Assembly: GCA_030765065.1 (NCBI GenBank)
Contig: CM060987.1
Coordinates: 69,140,557-69,204,556, forward strand
DNA: 64,000 nucleotides
Source of the DNA: Deroplatys truncata
Taxonomy: Eukaryota > Arthropoda > Insecta > Mantodea > Mantidae
Reading direction: 5' to 3'
Part shown: positions 35,585-47,378 of the stretch, piece by piece
Layout: every line of letters begins with the position of its first letter
Position numbering within the stretch: position 1 is the first letter of the stretch
Position numbers and translations under genes: made by a program
Notes under the pieces: model-generated
Databases searched by the model: none
What the model was told of the DNA's origin: nothing
The model's input: only the letters and a program-made list of their open reading frames with translations

Positions 35585-35990
35585 TCAGAAACCCGTGCAG
35601 GGACAGAAAAGCCAGAACAGATTATGAGTGCAGCAGAAATGAACACCTTACGAACCATACTGGGCAAAACCAGATTAGACAGAATAAAAAATGAAAATGT
35701 TAGACAACAATACCATATGATGGATGTTAGAAAATTTATAAAAGGAAGAAACAGAGTGGAATGCTCACATAGACAGAGCCGACAGCACCAGGCTGATCAA
35801 GATAGCTCGAGACGCGCTCCCAAGAGGCAAATGTGAATTGGATCGACCAAAAAAAAAGGCGATGGAAAGAAGGACTGATATTCTCTATGGAGTCATCCCT
35901 ATGTGATGACAAACAGGTCGAAGACCTGTATCTGAAATTTTAGGTATGAGGAACATGTGCAAAAACATAAATAAAATAAAATAAAATCTG
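35585..35990 (+). mobile_element. RTE-like LINE, extreme ORF2 C-terminus and A-rich tail
   Basis: A 5'-truncated fragment reading GSETRAGTEKPEQIMSAAEM, then NTLRTILGKTRLDRIKNENV, and after a frame change HIDRADSTRLIKIARDALPR and KCELDRPKKRRWKEG. This order (YGSEtW, AAEMrfLRrvlGkTRrDRIrNe, Rprkr-W) is the well-known C-terminal end of RTE-type LINE ORF2. A (TAAAA)n tail at 35968-35988 marks the 3' end. At least one frame change lies near 35755. Confidence 0.75.
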
Positions 35991-36225
35991 TAATACGACC
36001 TCCTGGTATGTAGTTTCCTATAGCAGGACGTATATTGAAAACTTTATAATTTATTGGAATTAATTGAACTAATAGTGGTTGAAACTATGAGGCCTGGGAC
36101 TTAAAGTATTTATAACATTGTAAGTCGCCATTGGGGTAAGTCGTCTCAATACAATTTGAGATCTCCTGGTGGTTTATCGGGAAAAATGCGAATCAGTTGG
36201 AGAATTTAATATCGTGCCGGCATGT

Positions 36226-36299
36226 TGCCATGGTAGCTTAGTGGTTAGAGCAAGCGGACGGAGACCGGGAGATCCGTGGTTCAAATCCCGGCTATAGCA
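36226..36299 (+). repeat. tRNA-like SINE head or tRNA pseudogene
   Basis: Perfect A box (TAGCTTAGTGG) and B box (GGTTCAAATCC) at the correct spacing. The acceptor arms nearly pair (GCCATGG with CTATAGC), but the T stem has two mismatches and the anticodon stem two. The same B box and downstream text (GGTTCAAATCC, GGCTATRGCATTG) recurs near 52.96 kb, so this is a repeated SINE head rather than a unique gene. Confidence 0.6.
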
Positions 36300-36690
36300 T
36301 TGAATTTTGCAGTCGTCTGATTTTATAATTATTAATTCACATTTAATTTATATGATACATTATTATTTTACAAATATAACATATACTAATAACTAAAATA
36401 ATTAAAAACAAAAAATAATAAAGAAAGAATAGAATATATATAATAGGATAACATAGATAAAATTAATAAAATAATAACAATGAAAAATATAAACCTAAAG
36501 TAATAACTTCTACTAGCATTATCTCCATTATTATTAACTGGAATCCAGTAACATAAAATAAAAGCCAATGGTAACCAGTTATTAACCTGTATAACTATTT
36601 CTAAAATCAACAAAAACTAATAAACTACACTGGTAGACAGCTCAGATTTATTTTATTTATATATTCTCAATACTAACTGTTCATTATAGT

Positions 36691-37312
36691 GAATTGCAAT
36701 TAAAATCATCTAGCCACAATTATTTTTTCTAATATTCCCTCACCCTTCTCTCAAATATGTAGTTCATAAAATCTGCTATAAATTGAGTTCTTTAATTACT
36801 TAATCAATATGTATCAATATTTCATTCTATTAATTCTAGCTCTATATCCACAATCTCTTCAACCTCTTATTCTTACTTGAAGAACAGATACAATTGTCAA
36901 TTGATTTAGAACATTTCTTCTGGCGTAACATGTCGGGTTTTTTCAACTGCTCTGTGACTTTTTATGAATGCATGCTCTCTCACTACCATAAGGTACAGCT
37001 AGAGTTTTGTACATACATTATTGTGCAGTTTTTGTGCCAAATTTGACCAAAGACTGGTTTTATTGTACCTATGATAATTTAAAATGTGCTAATCTTAATG
37101 CGGCACCATCATAAGCTAAAATAGAGAATTATGTATCTGTACATCAAGTAAGAATAAGAGGTTGAAGAGGTTGTGCATATATAACTAGAATTAATATGAA
37201 ATATTCATACCTGTTGTTTAAGTAATTAAAGGAATACATTTATAATGGATTCTGTAAAATAGAGTAGTTAGAGTAAATAAGTGGGTTTAGATGATTTTAA
37301 TTATAATTGTTC
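36691..37312. mobile_element. 620-bp palindromic MITE-like element
   Basis: Arms at about 36691-36893 and 37132-37312 are inverted copies: AATTAAAATCATCTA at the outer ends, TTTAATTACTTAA in the middle, and CTCTTCAACCTCTTATTC then TTACTTGA near the inner ends. The ~240-bp centre is unrelated and non-coding. Arms differ at a moderate number of positions, so the insertion is not recent. A target duplication was not clear. Confidence 0.75.
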
Positions 37313-37437
37313 TGAAAATTTTTATGCTCATTCCGAAAATTTTAACAATCAAAATCGTCTATAAAGGATTTTAAAGTTATATATATTCAAAGCCAAAATT
37401 AGCTGTATAAATATAAATTCACAATCGTAATGTTTTT

Positions 37438-38320
37438 ACTTTCTCTACTACGTATAGTAAGTAGGGGAAGTATTTCGATACCGAGATTTCACCGGAAATA
37501 TAGTTTTGGGACCCCCTGAATCCAAAAAAAGCACTTTCGGAAACATGTCCGTGTGTGTGTCTGTGTGTGTCTGTGTCAGTCTGTGTGTCTGTGAACAGAA
37601 TAACTGAGATACGAACAGTCGGATAAACACCAAATTTGGTATTTAGGTTCAATATCTTCCAGAAATGCGACACGAAGGTTTTCAAGAAAATGCCCCTAAC
37701 CCATGGAACATTTTTCTAAACTTTTAATTTTCTCAAAAATGGCTCTAACGATTTTGATTAAAATATCATATGTTTAAGATATTTTCATGACAAATGAAAT
37801 GTATATCTCGAATTTTCTGGAAATGTCTCCAAAAGTATTCTTCATTGTGAACGACTTTTGCATAACTGGTAAGCCATAAGAGATAGACAAACGTTTAGTA
37901 CACAAAAAATGTAGATCGCGTTAAAATGCACAATTTATGTCATATACATTTTTTTTGTTGAATGAACCATTTTCGAGATATTGCTTGTTATTCCCTTAAA
38001 TTTTTCAATACTTATTTTCTCAAATGGGAATTCGTTATTCATTTTTTTGTCTTGGATATGCAAAGAGTATTAATCTGTGGCAAAGGGAATGGTGCTGCAC
38101 CTAGCAACCAGCTATTAAGAGATATGTATATGCTTAAAGGCTACTGTATTTCTATATTGTCCTTGTAAATATATATTCCCCTTACATCTACAAGAAAATT
38201 AGCAATAAGATAGCGTCTGCACATGTTTATCTGGATTAACATGAAGCAGATGGAGAATAAGCGTTTGTAAAAATAGTTTGTACAAGAGTAGAGAAAGTCA
38301 TGTGAGTGTAACACATCAGA
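37438..38320 (+). repeat. R-family repeat, A type, full length
   Basis: Head ACTTTCTCTACTACGTATAG at 37438. Then GATACCGAGATTTCACC, an enlarged (GT)n segment, CAAATTTGGTATTTAGG, ACGATTTTGATTAAAATATC, the A-type CCATTTTCGAGATATTGC (about 37969), and tail AGAGTAGAGAAAGTCATGTG followed by ACACATCAGA and a T run. Lacks a little of the usual head text after GGGGAAGTATT. Confidence 0.9.
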
Positions 38321-38857
38321 TTTTTTTAATTAGTTTTTAACTAAACTGAGCTATAACTATATATATATATATATTTCTTTCATTGATAATCTAGACTTTT
38401 ACTCATTCTTTTGAAGACTGATTTACTCGAAAATAACACACGCGCCGTACTCGGTTTAAAATGAAATAATGTACTTTATCACGAACGCTCCACACTGTAG
38501 ACAAACTTTGTCTCATTGTTGTTTTAACTGCGAGATCATATTGTGACTGTTTTTGGAGGTTCTTTGATTCACATGAGCAAATGTTCACATGGGTTTATAG
38601 GTAACAGCAGCAACATTCAATCCGTTTTAAAGCACTATACAGTCATTTCACAACGTTTGACTAAAAAAAATGTATGAGTACATGCTTTGTCAATTAAAAT
38701 AGAATTGATATCACAAGATTTAAAACTGCATATAAATGATGTGAAGTGAACTACGTATAAGTGATATGGGATATGAAGGAGTTACAACCAACTATGCGCA
38801 TATTCTGTACTTAAAAAGTTTCTTACCTACATTTTAATATGATCCGGCAGCGTGTTA
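38321..38857. other. AT-rich stretch with a (TA)n run
   Basis: (TA)n at about 38355-38377. No gene seen. Confidence 0.5.
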
Positions 38858-39357
38858 TACAGCGCCTTCGTTTTATGCCAAGGCCACAGCCGCCTTATAT
38901 CGTATCGGCCGAGACGGCAGTGACCTCGGTATTATGCCACTGCGCAGCGGCGGCGCAGGACGTGTCAAGGGTACGTTTATCAGCTGTGGGCTGTCTCATC
39001 GTTGCTTTGTCTTCGTGTTGTGAAGTGTTTCGACAATACACGTGTTGTGTGTGATTTGCTTAGGAATGTTATTCCCTCATTGATCCACGGAAATGCCTAA
39101 CAAACTCACGCTCGAACAGCGTATTTTTATGTACGATCAATACTTGAAAACTGAATCGTGTAGACAGGTGTGTAGACAATTTCAGCAGCACTTTCCTGGT
39201 TATCCAGTTCCGGGTAGAGACGCTGTGAGATGTTTGGTTCAATAAATTTAGAACGGGATCGCTAAACGCTAAAACATAAAGTTTATAGGAATAACCCCCA
39301 CACCATAGACGCCTATTCGCGCGATCCGCGGCCTTGGCATAAAACGAAGGCATTGTA
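38858..39357 (+). mobile_element. 500-bp Tc1/mariner derivative that kept only the transposase HTH
   Basis: Inverted ends of about 31 bp: TACAGCGCCTTCGTTTTATG at the left and its complement at the right, continuing GCCAAGGCC. TA duplications flank it at 38856-38857 and 39358-39359. Inside is only the N-terminal DUF4817-like HTH (39093-39275). The DDE core is deleted, making it an internal-deletion derivative dependent on a helper element. Confidence 0.85.
39093..39275 (+). pseudogene. Isolated DUF4817-like HTH of a transposase
   Basis: Starts MPNKLTLEQRIFMYDQYLKT, continues ESCRQVCRQFQQHFPGYPVP and GRDAVRCLVQ, then a one-base shift (near 39240) into NKFRTGSLN. This is the usual DUF4817 opening, in which a KF-x-x-TGS stretch follows the helix. 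The frame then ends within the right half of the element. Such a DNA-binding-only product could in principle occupy the transposon ends, but the frame change makes an intact domain past LVQ unlikely. Confidence 0.8.
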
Positions 39358-39359
39358 TA

Positions 39360-40720
39360 ATTTAGAACCTAACTCCATATAGCGAATATGACTTTTGGAT
39401 AATCTCAAATAAGAAATATTTACATTTTATTTTCACCTGGTAGTGTAGTTATGCGTTATCACTTCTTAGTTTTAGGCTTTTAGAAGAGTTGTGTACAAAA
39501 ACTAAAATATCCAAACATTCCTCTACTCTCTGCATGAGTAACTTGCGCAGTACTTTATGTACTTCCTGTACCACCAGTTCTTTTAATTTGTTTATTTTAG
39601 GTCTCATGAACAACTAGTTCTTTTATACTGTTGATGTAATCCTAATGTGGAAGTGCACACAGTGTGGATTTATTCCGGACAGTCATTGCCGTATTTGTGA
39701 AGCTCTCTACACTCTTCGTTTATGTGAATAGCATAATGTGTTCTACCTTTAAAACAAAGGACAGTAAAATTGATAATCTATAAAACTAGCTTGGTATTTC
39801 GATTCTTCTTACATAGTTATAAACTTTTAAGTAAATGAAACTCATGTTTTAATATTCATGGCTGGACTTTTAACTAACGCTGTATGTTATAAATGCATTT
39901 ATTTTCCCTTTATAAGCATACACACGAATAATGTTAAATTTTAGAAAGTATGTATCAGAATTCAAATACCCCTCATCAAGGCTGGCATCTTATTCTTGGA
40001 ATACTGCGAGGGGGAGTGGATTGAATGCGCAAGCGTAAACAAACAAGTACAATCGAATGCACGGAATTCGCACCGATGCTTTCGGTCTCCTGTAGTTTTT
40101 CCTTTATTTAATATTAGCAGAAACTCATTATTTGTGTTCCACATGAGCCTTGGGTGAGTCAATCTCTTATTGGTTTGAATTTAAGTCCGACACACATGCA
40201 TTAGCCTATGAACGAAGGTCAGTCCTAGACAAAAGGGGGCAAGTACGGAAACATATTAATTGAGTACATGGAAGCATTCTTCGCAACGACGACCCATAAC
40301 TGTCGTGGTTGGGTCTGTCTCGTATTGCTCTGATATCAAGAGTCTGTTCATCAACCTATAACACGGTTCTGTTTCAGGCTAAGAAGTGAAGGAAAAGGGG
40401 GTGTAAAGCACGATTCTATGCACTCGAGTGTAAATAGTGAATGACCATTACTTAGTAGTTGATACAAAGGTGAATTATTATTCTCTTGTGGAGCTAGCCG
40501 CTGCAGTGTTGCTTTCTAACCAGCAATAATATTACTTCGAAAACTGTTCGTTTGTAAACAAAGATTTATGGAAATTTTTAAATGTCTTTTCGTGACACTT
40601 TTCATCTTCAAATTGACCATCACCTTTTAATTTCTCTATTAATGGGTTAATAAATTGTGAGAATTAACATGTGTGCAAATTTTGTGATAACAAAATGCAT
40701 TTCAATTACTGCAAGACGAA
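39360..40720. other. Long stretch without recognised features
   Basis: AT-rich; several short frames, none recognised. Confidence 0.5.
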
Positions 40721-40721
40721 A

Positions 40722-40870
40722 TATTATTTTTATTATTTTTTATTATTATTATTATTTATTTATATTATTTTTTTATTTTAAGGAGCTTCCATCTCCTTAC
40801 TTCGCATGGATACGACGATAACTGGTTGAACTCCTTCGGGTGAATCAAGCCTAAGTCTTATAATTATTAC
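40722..40870 (-). repeat. Short retroelement 3' end with hairpin and A/T-rich tail
   Basis: On the minus strand a GC-richer stretch (GAAGGAGTTCAACCAGTTAT, then CGTCGTATCCATGCGAAG) runs into the hairpin AAGGAGATGGAAGCTCCTT and directly into a long (TAA)n/(TAAA)n tail (40722-40785). A hairpin right before a simple-repeat tail is typical of a LINE 3' end; only about 90 bp of body remains. Confidence 0.4.
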
Positions 40871-43076
40871 CTATATCATCAAGTTATAACTAAATGTAAA
40901 CAGAGCTAACTTAAATTTCTATACTAGTTCATACATATCGGGCTAAATATGTTAAGTGAGTCTCTTTTTGTTTGTTACAGGTAAGAGACGAACATTACTT
41001 TGAATGTACGTGTACCTGCATGGGCAATTGAACAGTAAGGATCAGGTATTTGAAATATTTCAGCGTATTTATGTAATATTATTACTATTATTATTATATT
41101 TCTCCAGAAGGCTTAGAGATTTAATTACTTATAGTTACATTTTTATGCTATAAAATTGCATACAAGAACTATTTGTCATAGTGAAAATGTTGCTTCTTTT
41201 CACAGTTTTTCTTTGGGGGGGGAGGCGCCGTTGTATTTCTCATATTTACATATTGTCAACAAGTTCTAGAAAGATATTTTAAAAGTATTTAGAAAGAAAT
41301 TTAAGGTCATACTACAACGTCTTATTTTAATATGTTTGTACATTTACTCGACAATGAAACCTACTATTGTTTCTCAGGTTTTTCTAAAAATCAGTTCATA
41401 GCCTAAGGTCCACTTTTTACTGAGGGTGAAAATACTGTTTCGTTCTGCAAGAACATGCAAATTGTTTATGAAGCTCTCAGATTCAGTGTAGATTTGCCTA
41501 TTAACCTAAAAGTGTGAATACATTATATCACAGGACGTAAAATATAATTGATTGAATGTCGGATTGGAAATACTACCCCTTCAGCATATAACGGAGATAG
41601 TCCCTAAGAATGAGGAATGTTATATTTGAACATTGAAGTTACTTTTGATTGGATTCTAGATCATGCTTCGCGAGACTATGTTTTGTGGATCAATGGATTT
41701 TGTGAAAATTGTCGATATATTTATAGCCGTAGCAGTAATTGCCTCATATGCACTTAGACACGATCCTCAGTTCTAATTATAGATTACTGATGAATCTTTA
41801 CTCAAGGAGTTCTTTTCCAGTACTCCCAAGATAACATCTGGATGTGGCAACCTAATTATTCTTACCTACAATGCAAGCATAAAAGAAATATAATTCCATT
41901 AAGATACAATCGGGACTAAAATGTGAGTGGAGAATTAAGCAGCACCTAGCGATGGAGGGTGAGGTAGACTCGAATAGCGTAAGTGGTTCCCTGTCAGTTA
42001 CTGCCACAAGGTCCGAGCAGATTTCCGCAATAATTCCTTTCCAGGTCTGTCTATTTTATAGGGCTCTTCGAATTTATTCGGCCGTTGTCGCCAGGCAGTT
42101 GTCTGCACATGACGTCAACACCTTGAAGCGAGTTTATCATCAGTGCCTCTAGTGGAGGACTAGCGCATAATGAGTGGAATGGGTGGATATCTACAGTTTA
42201 GAGGTCACCTTAGTGAAATATACTTTTATCGCACCTTTCCAGTATTTACATTTGGAACTTCTTTCGCTTGCGGCTCGGAAATTCGCAATCTTAGCATGTA
42301 TGCTGATAGGTAATTCAAATTATTGGGCACATTTTGTAGCGTGAAATATATCGGCTTTAATGGCACAACTCTTAACTTTTTTTATTAAAAAATAACTGAA
42401 ATAACGTACATAAATACTTTAAAAGTTGTTTCTTCTTTTATGTTTTTGTTAATAAAGACAACTTTTGTTTTGCCTCGGGACTTGATGAAATTCTGGGCAA
42501 AACGGAGAAAATCATTCACACAGCGACCAATATCTTAACGACAGACTCTCCTCGTAACGATCCAGTTCGGGAGTAGCACTCAACCATGCAAATTCTGCAA
42601 AGGGTGGTCACTTCCATCGCGTACAAAGAAATCGCAAAATGTTCCAGTGAAAAACAGTTCTGCACCACCGCAGTATATTAACCTGTTTGCGAAGTTGGAA
42701 ACGCATGCAGTCTGAGGTTTCTTGTCTTTGAGACAAGGGGCTCCCTGAACTAATAATAACATTATTCATTTAAACAGACTGGTAGTAAAGGCCGGATGAA
42801 GCTGAAGACCCGTTATTAGTTAAAAATATTGCTTGTAGTTTCCCTGTTTATGGCAGTTAAAACGTTGTTTTAAACATTATTTATTATTTCTGTAACATGT
42901 GATTATTACCAACGTCGGCTGAGGATTACACTTATGATTCGGCTAACATTATTTACGACTGCAGAAATTTGTAGCATTCGTGACGTAAGAACATAAATCG
43001 CGTAATTGTGACAGTTGTAAATGTATTCATTTGTTCTTGCACAAACTCTATGTTCTTTGTCCTGGTACATTTTTTA
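40871..43076. other. Long stretch without recognised features
   Basis: An 8-G run lies at about 41214. A 66-residue plus frame at 41952-42152 lies in a GC-richer patch (41940-42190) but has no recognised domain. No repeat termini were found. Confidence 0.45.
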
Positions 43077-44267
43077 TTTTCTCTACTACCTATAGTAGGT
43101 AGGGGAAACATTTCATTCCACCCAAAAATTCTATACCGAGATTTCGTCGGAAATACATGTTTTGAGGTCCCCTCAATAAAAAAACATTTTTAGGAAAAGG
43201 TCCATGTATGCGTGAAAGTGTGTCCGCGTGTCTATAAGCAGCATAACTCAAAAACGAAAAGTCAGATAAATACCAAACTTGGTATTTAGATTCAGTATCT
43301 TTCAAAGATGCGACACAAAGATTTTCAAGAAAATCCCCCACTCCATACTACCCTTTACGTGGAACATTTTTCGACAATTTTGATTTTCCCAAAAATGTTT
43401 CTAACGATTTTGATTACAATATCACATATTTAAGATATTTTTATGACAAATGAAATGTATACCTAGAATTTTCTGGGAATGTCCCCAAAAATCCTCTTCA
43501 TTCTGAATGGCTTTTCATAACTGATAAACCGTAAGAGATAGACAAAATGTTTTTATACAAAAATGTAGATCTCGCTAAAATACACAATTTATGTCTTCTA
43601 GAATATTTTTTTTTTTTGTGGGGTGAATATTTTTCGAGATATTCCTTGTTGTTTGTTTCAATTTATAAGGATTCGATACTCGCTTTTTTATATCCTGGAT
43701 ATGCAAAGAGAATGAAATGTTCCACATAGCAACCAACTCTTAAAAGATTTGACTATCGCTTAAAGCCTTGCACCTACAAGAAAATTAGCAATAACTAGCA
43801 ATTTCTTCAAATGTTTATCTCGGTTAACATGAAGTAGGACGGTGGAGAATTATTCATTCATTCATTCATTATCTGTTTACCCCCCAGGACTTACAGGCGG
43901 GTGCCTGGGGGCAGAGACTCATGGATCAGACAGAACATCCAGGATGGGTGATCAGCCCGATGCCTGGTATGGGATGAAGGAAGTAGATGAAGCGAAATGT
44001 TGGTGAAATGGATGAAAGGAAAGGTGATGATGGAGCAGTTGGTGGAATGAATGGTGGGGGAAACCGGAGAACCCGGAGAAAACCCGCCCAGACGCCGCTT
44101 CGTCCATCACAAATCCCACATGCAGGTCCCTGGGATAGAACCCGGTCCGCCTCGGTGGGAGGCGAGCGGTCTAACCACTCGGCCACGGCGCCGCCTAGGT
44201 GGAGAATTAGCGTTTTAAAAATAGATTGTACAAGAGTAGAGAAAGTTATGTGAGTGTAACACATAAC
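43077..44267 (+). repeat. R-family repeat, A type, full length, carrying a SINE
   Basis: Head TTTTCTCTACTACCTATAG at 43077, GGAAACATTTCATTCCACCC, AACTCAAAAACGAAAAGTC, the A-type segment near 43625, and tail AGAGTAGAGAAAGTTATGTG at 44233. A SINE with perfect 12-bp target duplications interrupts it at 43853-44197. Confidence 0.9.
43853..44197 (-). repeat. tRNA-headed SINE, family S1, 12-bp target duplication
   Basis: Minus-strand head GGCGCCGTGGCCGAGTGG (A box), CGGGTTCTATCCCAGGG (B box), then CGGGTTTTCTCCGGGTTCTC, GGCATCGGGCTGATCACCC, CAGGCACCCGCCTGTAAG and an (AATG)n tail. Flanks GGTGGAGAATTA at 43841-43852 and 44198-44209 are identical. The A box resembles leucine/serine-type tRNA heads. 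Best copy of this family in the window. Confidence 0.92.
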
Positions 44268-45068
44268 ATTTCTTTAAACTTCTGTCTACAGCGACTCTTA
44301 ATTTTGTCATAAGCTTCGGTCTTTATTTCTTTCATCGCAACTATAAATCAAATGTATAATTATGGGAAGTTAGTATTAAATCTACAATAGAATGTTTCAC
44401 AGCAGTTTATAGTTCGTTCTAAGTGGCTATTAAATTCAGCCCACATAATTGCGGAAAATCACTATTACTTCTTACCTAATTGGCAATAATATAATTAAAT
44501 AAGTCATGTAGTCTAAGTGGATAAGTTTTTTGACATCCGGTGACCGATGAAGCAGTCCACAAACTTCTTGTGACGGCAGCAAAGGTATAAGTAGCTGTCC
44601 AGTCTTAGATCCATTATACTTTATTCTTGCAACCATTCTAGTGCGTTAATTTTCCTCTACCCTGCCTTTCCAAGGTGATGTATCCTCTTAACGTTTACTT
44701 GAGGCAAAGTTGCTCTTATTGCTAAATGGATCGATGTATAAAAATCTCAATAAATTCTGTCTAGAACAGCGAGGAAAACCTTCTCAGGCAACAGGATAAA
44801 CATGAATCAAAAGTAATAATTGTCGTTGAATCCATGAACTAAATAAGCCTAATGAAGTGATTTAGGGCAAGATTTATCGAGGCGGTGAGGACAGCCTGAC
44901 AAAGCCCTACTAAATTCACCAAATGAGCTTCTGCCGAGTTGGACATCTTACGTCGTTCTCTTCGGCATAGCTTTCAATTATTTTAGCTTGCGTATATGAA
45001 ACTACATACTTTGCTTTCTCTTAGAGCAGCAACTGTCTTTGTATGTAATATTTCATAGATAAAACTGG
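44268..45068. other. Unassigned stretch
   Basis: No recognised coding or repeat structure. Confidence 0.45.
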
Positions 45069-45465
45069 TGGCTAAGATGTTCACCGCTCGCCTCTCACCA
45101 AGGCGGCCCGGGGTCCAATGCCAGGGAACCCATGTGGGATTTGTGGTGGACAAAGCGGGTTTCCTCCGGGTTCTTCGGTTTCCCCCGCCATTCATTTCAC
45201 CATTTACTCCTTCATCACCTCTGCTTTCATCCATCTCATCGTCATTCCATATCATCTCCTTCTTTGCTCTCATACCAGACTTCCCCGTGTCGTAGATTTA
45301 CGGCACCTAATAAACCTCAAGCCTGATAAAGAGGCCTCTGAGCAAACTTTCCGGTCTTTCACGCCCAATATAGAATGGGACGCTAAGGACCATAGTAGTT
45401 AAATAGCGTCCATAAATTAAAAAAAATACCTGGCTTCGGGCTGATTACCCATCCTGGCAGTTCTC
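45069..45465 (+). repeat. SINE family S1, plus strand, split by a small insertion
   Basis: The head at 45069 (GGTGGCTAAGATGTTCACCG; B-box-like GGGGTCCAATGCC) and body (CGGGTTTCCTCCGGG) run to CATACCAG at 45278. The 3' part (GGCTTCGGGCTGATTACCC) resumes near 45431. Between them about 145 bp of foreign sequence ends in an A run followed by a repeat of ATACC, as if a small poly(A)-tailed fragment retroposed into the SINE. The head is diverged from the copies at 44.2 and 52.4 kb. Confidence 0.75.
45279..45425 (+). mobile_element. Small A-tailed insertion inside the SINE
   Basis: Foreign 145-bp block with AATTAAAAAAA at its 3' end and ATACCAG/ATACCTG at the two borders. The body (for example GACGCTAAGGACCATAG and its partly inverted TAGCGTCC) matches nothing else in the window. 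Confidence 0.5.
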
Positions 45466-45820
45466 CTATCCATGTCTAAGTCCTACCTCTGCTGAACCAA
45501 GCCTGGACTCAAGCTGATAGTTGCATCAATTAAACGTTCTGAAAGCACAACTAAAAGCTTAATTAAAATTTTCACTGAATGTCTTTTCCTACGTCACATT
45601 GTGTTATTATTTAATAACCTATTTTCGCAGTATAATACACAATAACATCTCAGATAAACACATACGTACAATGAATTTTGGATAATTTCACTTAGCCTAG
45701 ATGCTATATTCCTTTATTCTATATTTTCTGAGTGAGCTGTTGTGTACGATGTGAATTAACCGACGGGTTGAAAAGAAACGTAATATTAAATTGAAAGGTC
45801 AAATAAAGATATAGGAAAAA
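45466..45820. other. Unassigned stretch
   Basis: AT-rich; nothing recognised. Confidence 0.45.
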
Positions 45821-46490
45821 AATCTGATTTGTTACACTCATGACTTTCTCTACTCTTGTACAAACTATTTTACAAACGCTTATTCTCCATATGTTCATGT
45901 TAATCGAGATGTTAATCTTATTGCTAATTTTCTTGTAGGTACAAGGGGAATATGATAGGCTTTAAGCGATAGTCAAATATTTTAAGAGCTGGTTCCTATG
46001 TGGAGTATTCCATTCTCTTTGCATTACCAGGACATAAAAAATGAATAACAAATTGCCATTTGAGAAAAGGTGTAAGTTATGGAAAATTTAAGGGAATAAC
46101 AAGCAATATCTCGAAAATGGTTCACTCAACAAAAACATGTATATGATAAATTGTGTATTTTAACGCGATCAGAGCCATTTTTGAGAAAATTAAAATTTTC
46201 GAAAAATGTTCCATGTAAAGGGTAAACTGGTGTAGGGGGGATTTTCTTGAAAAGCTTCGTGTCGCACCTCTGGAAGATACTGAACCTAAATATCAAGTTT
46301 GGTGTTATCCGACTGTTCGTTTCTGAGTTATGCTGTTCACAGACACACAGACACACACGGACATGTTTCCAAAAATGCTTTTTTGGATTCAGGGGGCCTA
46401 AAAACATATATTTCCGGTGAAATCTCGGTATCGAATTTTTGGGTGGAATACAATACTTCCCCTACTTACTATACGTAGTAGAGAAATAAA
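45821..46490 (-). repeat. R-family repeat, A type, internally shortened
   Basis: Minus-strand head at 46487 (TTTCTCTACTACGTATAG) and tail at 45823 (AACAAATCAGATT with GACTTTCTCTACTC beside it) are both present. About 200 bp of the middle (between CGATCAGAGCC and the usual CTACACAAAAATGTAG) is missing. Confidence 0.88.
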
Positions 46491-47012
46491 AATATCTATT
46501 GCATCACAGACAAGACCAAATAAATATTTTCGGGATAACACGGAAGGAAACCATAATGAAGAAATGTCTCCGGTATATTCGAGCCTTGTAATATATTCGT
46601 GACAAATATTGCAGTTTACAATCAAAGCATGTAAAGCGTTTTTGCATCAAAGCATGAAGCTGTATTTGTACATAGTTTTGGGTCGAAACCGTCGGCGCGA
46701 AGGAAAGGTAGAGCTCAGGTTCCACAATGACCAACGGTTATCACATTACTAATGAGACAGAGTCTGTGCTAGTTGAGTAACCCTGATCATTAAGTTGCCA
46801 GGGTCACATAGCTGCGCGTCCAGCTTCGAATTCCCTCTCATGCATGCCTGTGTTTGCAGCAAGGGATTCATTTATGTACCCGTAGATACAACATGCAGGC
46901 TTGCAGTTTTGCCAGATAATTTCTAATTAATCTCAGAGAGCACAACGGGTATCCAGAAAGGCGTATCTCTAAGTTTTCACTTTATTGCAAACACTGTAAT
47001 TATTGCATTTTT
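46491..47012. other. Unassigned stretch
   Basis: 46640-46960 is GC-richer than its surroundings, with a minus-strand frame at 46504-46734. No domain recognised. Confidence 0.4.
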
Positions 47013-47378
47013 ACTTTCTCTATCGCGTACCTAGTTGGTACAGAAGGTATCGCATTCCAACTAAAAATTGGATATCGAGATTTCACTGGAAATACGTGTT
47101 ATTTAGCTTCAGAATCCAAAACAGCATTTTTAGAAAAATATTCGTTTGTCTGTGTGTGTATGCGTCTGTGAACAGAGTAACCAAAAACTATAAATACCAA
47201 ACTTGGTATATAGGTTCAGTATCTTCCAAAGATGCGACACGAAAACTTTCAAGAAAATCCCCACACCCCAAATAACCCTTTATACGGAACATGTTTCCTG
47301 ATTTTCGATTTTACTCAAAAACGGCTCTAACGATTTTGATTAAAACACCATATGTTGTAAGATACTTACATGAAACAA
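47013..47378 (+). repeat. R-family head fragment
   Basis: Head ACTTTCTCTATCGCGTACC, GGATATCGAGATTTCAC, CCAAAAACTATAAATACC, CCACACCCCAAATAACCC, ending at GATACTTACATGAAAC where an oppositely oriented R tail begins. Confidence 0.85.

Noticed and set aside
36226-36299. Working tRNA gene
   Set aside because: A and B boxes are perfect, but the T stem and anticodon stem have mismatches and the same text recurs with a SINE-like tail near 52.96 kb.
40960-40990. Acceptor-like TTGTTTGTTACAG directly followed by GTAAGAG, as a possible micro-exon or recursive splice site
   Set aside because: A single short match expected by chance in a long AT-rich region; no flanking exon evidence.
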